Shown here piece after piece: positions 1 to 4,600 of a stretch of DNA of 7,503 bases. Below the pieces are notes generated by a model. It saw only the letters and a program-made list of their open reading frames with translations, made no database searches and was not told the DNA's origin. Position 1 is the first letter of the stretch, and the number at the start of each line of letters is the position of its first letter. The translations under genes were made by a program, and so were the position numbers. Origin of the DNA: UBA6772 sp963933205 (GTDB lineage: Bacteria > Bacteroidota > Bacteroidia > Flavobacteriales > UBA7430); the NCBI GenBank assembly GCA_963933205.1, contig CAWVTK010000093.1:1-7503 (forward strand). The letters run 5' to 3'.

Positions 1-34
1 TGAAGAAAACGATTTATGAAGAAAAGTGGTATGC
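1..34. other. Short flank; possible 3' end of a convergent plus-strand gene
   Basis: No gene can be assigned in these bases. Two plus-strand frames entering from the left edge could be the tail of a convergent gene. One reads Glu-Glu-Asn-Asp-Leu and stops with TGA at 17-19. The other is open until TAA at 51-53, which would put its stop inside the terminator hairpin. The TGA frame is the more natural fit, because it ends about 17 bp before the hairpin stem begins. On the minus strand there is no ATG here. Too little sequence is present to say what the neighbour is. Confidence 0.2.
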
Positions 35-68
35 AAAAATAAGGCTGCCCTAACGGACAGCCTTATTT
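35..68 (-). terminator. Intrinsic terminator after the redoxin-like gene, probably bidirectional
   Basis: Positions 37-47 and 58-68 form a perfect 11-bp inverted repeat with GGCTG/CAGCC at its core. Inside it, 49-50 can pair with 55-56 around a TAAC loop. Read on the minus strand, the stem runs straight into five T (complement of 35-39), the expected layout of a Rho-independent terminator. It starts about 20 bp past the TAG stop of the redoxin-like gene. On the plus strand the stem is followed by a weaker T/A-rich stretch, so it could also end a convergent plus-strand transcript. Confidence 0.88.
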
Positions 69-88
69 ATAATGTATGTGGTAAATAA

Positions 89-1588
89 CTATTTAACGAT
101 GTTTAACTTTTCAGTCATTAATTCGTTAGCAATCGTAATGTTTACATAATACAAACCAGCATTTAAAGTAGCTGCTGGTAATTCGATTTTATTTAAACCT
201 GAAGACATTGAAGCGGCATAGGTAAATACTTTTTGTCCTAAAGTATTTAAAACTTCAATAACAACATCATTGGTCTCTACTAAGTTTAATTCTATAGCGG
301 CATTATTAGATGCCGGGTTTGGAAATACGGATAGTTTGTTTGAAAGAACTTCTTCCACGCCAACTTCGTAAACAACTTCGAAGACAACTTCTTGTTGAGA
401 TCCCCAATTAGATGAAATGCTTAAAATCTCTAAATCTGCATAGTCAGTAACTACAATTGATCCATTAGTACCAGCACCATCATTCGCATAGCCTTGTTGA
501 CCATCGCCGTAAGAATCCATGGCAACGAAAGTGTAACAACCATAGTCTAAAGAGGCACTAAAAGTGTGTGTTGTTTCAGCATCATTTCCACCTGAACCTT
601 GATCACCTGGGCCTGATGCAAATGAACCTTGAGCTTCTACTGAACCGTTTTCGTTTCTTATTTCCCATGTGGTTTCACCAGGGTAATTATCTGTTAAAAC
701 TTCGATGTTTATTTGAGCATACGTTTGCATAGCCGATGATAAAGTAACTTCGATATTATCGTCATTAGAATTTTGATCACCATCCATAACAACCGTAAAT
801 TCGACATCTGTTGTTCCTACAGGTAATTCGCTTAAGCTTACTTGAGTAGAAGCAGAAGAACTTAAAGAACCTGTCCAATCGTAAGAACTTACAACAGATC
901 CATTAATAACAGTATTGATAGTACAAGAAGACATAGATTGGGTTCCGAAGTTTTTTAGGGTAACTAAAGGTTCAATTTTAGCGTTACCACAACTTACTAA
1001 ATCATTGTCGTATGAGGCAACACTAGCGTTTAAACCTTCTACTACAAATGGTGGCAACATATCAACACCACAGGTGCTAGAAATCCTTTCGTACAAAGTA
1101 AACGCTGTCCAGTAACTACTATCATCTGGTCCTTGGCCTATTTCTGTAACAGTTTTGTCAGGACAAATCAGGTAAATAGTTGGGTAGTACGCAAGAGCGT
1201 AAGGCGATGCAATATTATCATCATTAGCCAAAGTATAATTGATTAATTGAGTCCAGTCTCCGAGGCTTGCATCCGTAAGTTGCGATACAGGAGTAGATGC
1301 ATCAGCTTCAACCGCTACAGTAAAAACAGAATTAACTCCTTCTTCTCCATATGCAGCGTCAAACTCGTCAAACACACCCGTCTCAGCAAAAGACCAACAT
1401 GGACCACACCAAGTAGCAAATAAATCCAATAATACAGGCTTTCCCTCGTCAAGAATATCATAAAGGTTGTGAGAGTTGCCATCGATGTCAGTAATTGTAA
1501 AATCTGGCGCAATCGAACCGTCAGTTAACTGAGCAGAAGCAGTATAAGATCCTAGTACAGCTACAAAACAAAATAATAATTTCTTCAT
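89..1588 (-). CDS. Secreted thioredoxin-fold (TlpA/redoxin-like) protein with type A T9SS sorting domain
   Basis: This 499-residue protein is predicted to be exported across the inner membrane by Sec and across the outer membrane by the T9SS. Residues 1-19 are a signal peptide (MKK, hydrophobic core, Ala-Ser-Ala cleavage motif before Gln20). Residues about 22-165 look like a TlpA/AhpC-type thioredoxin domain. It has APDF near the start, the redox motif Trp-Cys-Gly-Pro-Cys with cysteines at 61 and 64, and a likely cis-proline at 136 (YYPT). Residues about 173-285 resemble a CARDB-like beta-sandwich. Residues about 290-407 form a second beta-rich module with a conserved-looking DSYGDG motif near 358-363. 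Residues about 416-499 are a type A sorting domain (SVFPNPASN; NTLGQKVF; LNAGLYYV; terminal LNIVK). Further cysteines lie at 142, 173, 200, 222 and 351. The ATG start is supported by the signal peptide directly after it; the leader has no Shine-Dalgarno sequence. It lies 66 bp downstream of sprA on the same strand and ends at a strong terminator. Disulfide oxidoreductase activity is inferred from CGPC only; the substrate is unknown. Confidence 0.92.
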   Translation of the reverse strand: MKKLLFCFVAVLGSYTASAQLTDGSIAPDFTITDIDGNSHNLYDILDEGKPVLLDLFATWCGPCWSFAETGVFDEFDAAYGEEGVNSVFTVAVEADASTPVSQLTDASLGDWTQLINYTLANDDNIASPYALAYYPTIYLICPDKTVTEIGQGPDDSSYWTAFTLYERISSTCGVDMLPPFVVEGLNASVASYDNDLVSCGNAKIEPLVTLKNFGTQSMSSCTINTVINGSVVSSYDWTGSLSSSASTQVSLSELPVGTTDVEFTVVMDGDQNSNDDNIEVTLSSAMQTYAQINIEVLTDNYPGETTWEIRNENGSVEAQGSFASGPGDQGSGGNDAETTHTFSASLDYGCYTFVAMDSYGDGQQGYANDGAGTNGSIVVTDYADLEILSISSNWGSQQEVVFEVVYEVGVEEVLSNKLSVFPNPASNNAAIELNLVETNDVVIEVLNTLGQKVFTYAASMSSGLNKIELPAATLNAGLYYVNITIANELMTEKLNIVK

Positions 1589-1591
1589 AAT

Positions 1592-1611
1592 GGGGGGGTT
1601 AGGTTTTTTTT
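1592..1611 (-). repeat. Two homopolymer runs in the leader of the redoxin-like gene
   Basis: Just upstream of the ATG at 1588, the coding strand carries a run of eight A (complement of 1604-1611), then CCTAA, then seven C (complement of 1592-1598), ending three bases before the start codon. The position where a ribosome binding site would sit is therefore C-rich, with no purine-rich Shine-Dalgarno sequence. That is common in Bacteroidota, where A-rich leaders often replace it. Runs of this length can vary by slippage, but one sequence cannot show that they do. Confidence 0.6.
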
Positions 1612-1653
1612 AGATGTGTAACAATAATTATGCCTAAAAGGCACGTACATCTA
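1611..1653 (-). repeat. Nested inverted repeat between sprA and the redoxin-like gene
   Basis: An outer 7-bp perfect repeat (1611-1617 with 1647-1653, TAGATGT/ACATCTA) encloses an inner 5-bp perfect hairpin (1631-1635 with 1639-1643, TGCCT/AGGCA, 3-base loop). It lies in the 66-bp gap and starts two bases past the sprA stop. On the transcribed minus strand it is followed by a run of A rather than T, so it is not a standard intrinsic terminator. It may be a 3'-end or processing structure for sprA mRNA, or part of the 5' leader of the next gene. Confidence 0.5.
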
Positions 1654-1654
1654 C

Positions 1655-4600
1655 TTAACCTCCAAAGGTAAATCTTAATTTTAAACCGAAGCTATTATTT
1701 GCAGTATCAAAGGATGTGGCTACTTCGTATTTGGCAACCATTCTATCGTAAAACAATTGAATGTTTACCTTATCACTCAGCGCATAATCTACAGTAGACT
1801 TAATAGATATGTCGGTTCTACCACTAACTCCTTGGTGGGTATTTTCTTCTAAACTTCGTATAGCAGACTGGGATTTTCGTACAGAGAAGTCCAGGTTTAG
1901 ATCTAGGTTAGATTTGAATGTTTTGGTTCCATTAGCTGTGTTTAAGCTTATTTCAAAATCATCTATTCTATAACCTAAGCCTACCGTAAAGCTTTGGCTT
2001 GCTTGCTCCTGCACCTGGTTATTGTTTAAACTCAACGAAATCTGACGTTCTCTAGTGTATTCCATTCGAGTAGTTAAACTGTTGTTCATTGTTAAGTCTA
2101 ACTTTATTAGCGGACTAAATTGCTCACTTATATTTACAGTTTGAATTTGATACTCGGCTATGAAGTTATTATTTGCATCAAAATTATCAGGATTACTTTC
2201 TGGCGTACCTGTTGCTGGATTTAATTTGTCGTAAGAAAGATTGGTATTGTATTCTCCGATAGAATAAGTAGAGCTATAACCATGAGAAATGGACACATTT
2301 TTAAAATACTTTTTAATCCATTTTACATCGGTTAGGCCATCGTATTTAACCGTCCAATTGGGCAAGGGGATTTTAGGGAATTTATCTAAATTTTGTTTAG
2401 AGGCATTTGTACCCGAATAAGCTGCCATAAAAGCAGGTATTAAAACTTCTTGAGAATTGGGCCCGTAGCCAATCGGATAGCCAATATCGTCGTAATTTAC
2501 CTGTCCTTTATCAGCCGCTACCCGCTTTGCAATTTGAGCGCGTATGGCTCTAAAGTCATCAAAGGTTTTAGAGGAATTTATTTCCATTTTCCTAAAGGCG
2601 GTATTAATCGCTAAGAAAGACATGGTAAAGCTACCTGTTTCGTTTCTGTTTAAACTTTCAAATCTGATATCGTCTACGGTACCTGTATTTCTAAAAGTTT
2701 GAGAAGTATTTGTGGTTGCATTTCGTTGAGCTGTTAGTTTGATTCTAAGTTTTTTTACAGGCTCTAGAGTCGCTCTAATATTTAAACGTTGTGTGTTTTT
2801 TGTGGTGTATTGTTGGTTAAGCAGGGTATCGTTCGTAATCCAATCATTTTCGGAAAAAAGAACTAAGTCATCCGCATCCAATTGTTGACCAAAAACAAAA
2901 CCCCAGCCAGGAGCTAATTTAGAGTTTAGCACATCACTAAGGCCTAAGGGGCCTACTCCAGGTTTAAAACCTGGAAGCATGGTTCCGTTGCCTTCATCGT
3001 AACTAAAGTTTATGTTTTGAACCGATAAAATTGCTTTTGTAAGGTATTCAAATCCTCTAAACTCACGCTCCTCTTCTTCCTCTTCCTCTTCTTCCTTATC
3101 CGATTTGTTTGTTTCGGCACTTCCACCAATAAATTTATTGTTTCTCTTGTTTCGAGAGTTCTTCTTTTTCTTGGAAGAATTAACTTTTTTGAAATAAGGA
3201 ACCTTATTGTAAAGCGATTTTAAATTTAACTGTGTGTTAATCTTATAATTATTCGTGTTTTGTATTACATTACCTAAGTTAATTGAGTCATTTACTGTAG
3301 CTCTAGATCCAGCATTCCAATCGTAGGTAGCATCGTAATTTAAAGACAAGGTTACCCAATCTGTTAGCGGAAACTTATTTATGGGCACAGTATAACGCAG
3401 GTCAAATTGATGGCGGTAGGCGGTGGTTCTTCCAAAACTCATAATGCTATCGCGAAGCGCATCTCTTTCCGATTGTGTATCTATTTTACCCTCGGGTTCA
3501 TCTACTATAGAGCTGGAGTTTGTAGAGAAATTTAATTTAATGCTTCTGGTTAAATCGAACTTTACACTGTAGTTTTGAGTAATGTTAAACAATTTATTGA
3601 ACATTGTATCCGGTTCAATAAGAGTTATAGAAGTTAAGGAGTTTAGGCTGGCTAAATTCCTCATTTTGGTTTCGGAGTAACTTTTATTAAAGTCTGCTCG
3701 AGCAGAAAGGGTTTTAGGCATTAAGTAAAAATTAAAGTCTTTTATTAATCTTAAGTATTTAGATTTTTTTAAGAATTTAATTTTACTGAATGGTTTGTAG
3801 TTTTTGGGGCTGTTGTTAAAATTATAGCCTATACCTCCATTATGATCTTGTGAAAGACTAAATTCGGTGTTAATATTTCTATTAAACACTTCATTATACG
3901 AATAGCTTAAGCTTATGTTTTCTATGTCGTAGAGTTTGTTTTTGGATCCTCCTTTAGATTTTCCTTTTCTACCCCTACTATTGTCTTTACTTTTAACCGC
4001 TTGTTTTTTTCCGCCACCTCTTTCTTTTCGAACGTTGGTTAAATTAATAGAGCGCCTAAGTGTGTAATTTTCAACAATGCTTCTGAGGGTATCTTTGGCT
4101 CCTTGAGTTTGTTCTGCATCAATAGAAGCTTGGAGTTCTACATCTGGATCTAGCGGGTTAAACTGAGGTTTTAATACGGTTTCTGAAATCCCTATATAAA
4201 GCGGTATTTTAATATTGGCTTCTTCAGAAAACAACTTACCTAATTCTATATTCGAGGTAAAATTGTATTGTCGAGTTTCTTCTTTATTCCTTTCGTTTAC
4301 ACTTTGCTCTAGGCTACCAAAACCTACCGAGCTAATATTACCGCCCAAACTAAAGCTTCCAATGTCTGCCAAACGAGTTTTCATTTGCGCTTTTGCAGCC
4401 CATCCTCCACGCTCATCAAAATCTGTTAATCGCAATTCGTTTATCCATATTTCTGCGCATTTGTCTAGCCCATCGTCTTCCGGATTAAAGGCTGGATCTA
4501 CTAAGGGATTTCGAACTCCTAGCATAATTGTACGTACATTTCCTAGATTAGGATTCCCCACAATGGTAATACGTCTTGTTCCATCTAAATAAGAAAAGGG

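Noticed and set aside
1611..1653. Nested inverted repeat as an intrinsic terminator for sprA
   Set aside because: The stem is followed by A on the transcribed strand and by a mixed sequence on the other, so the U-tract is missing. It is kept only as a repeat of unknown role.
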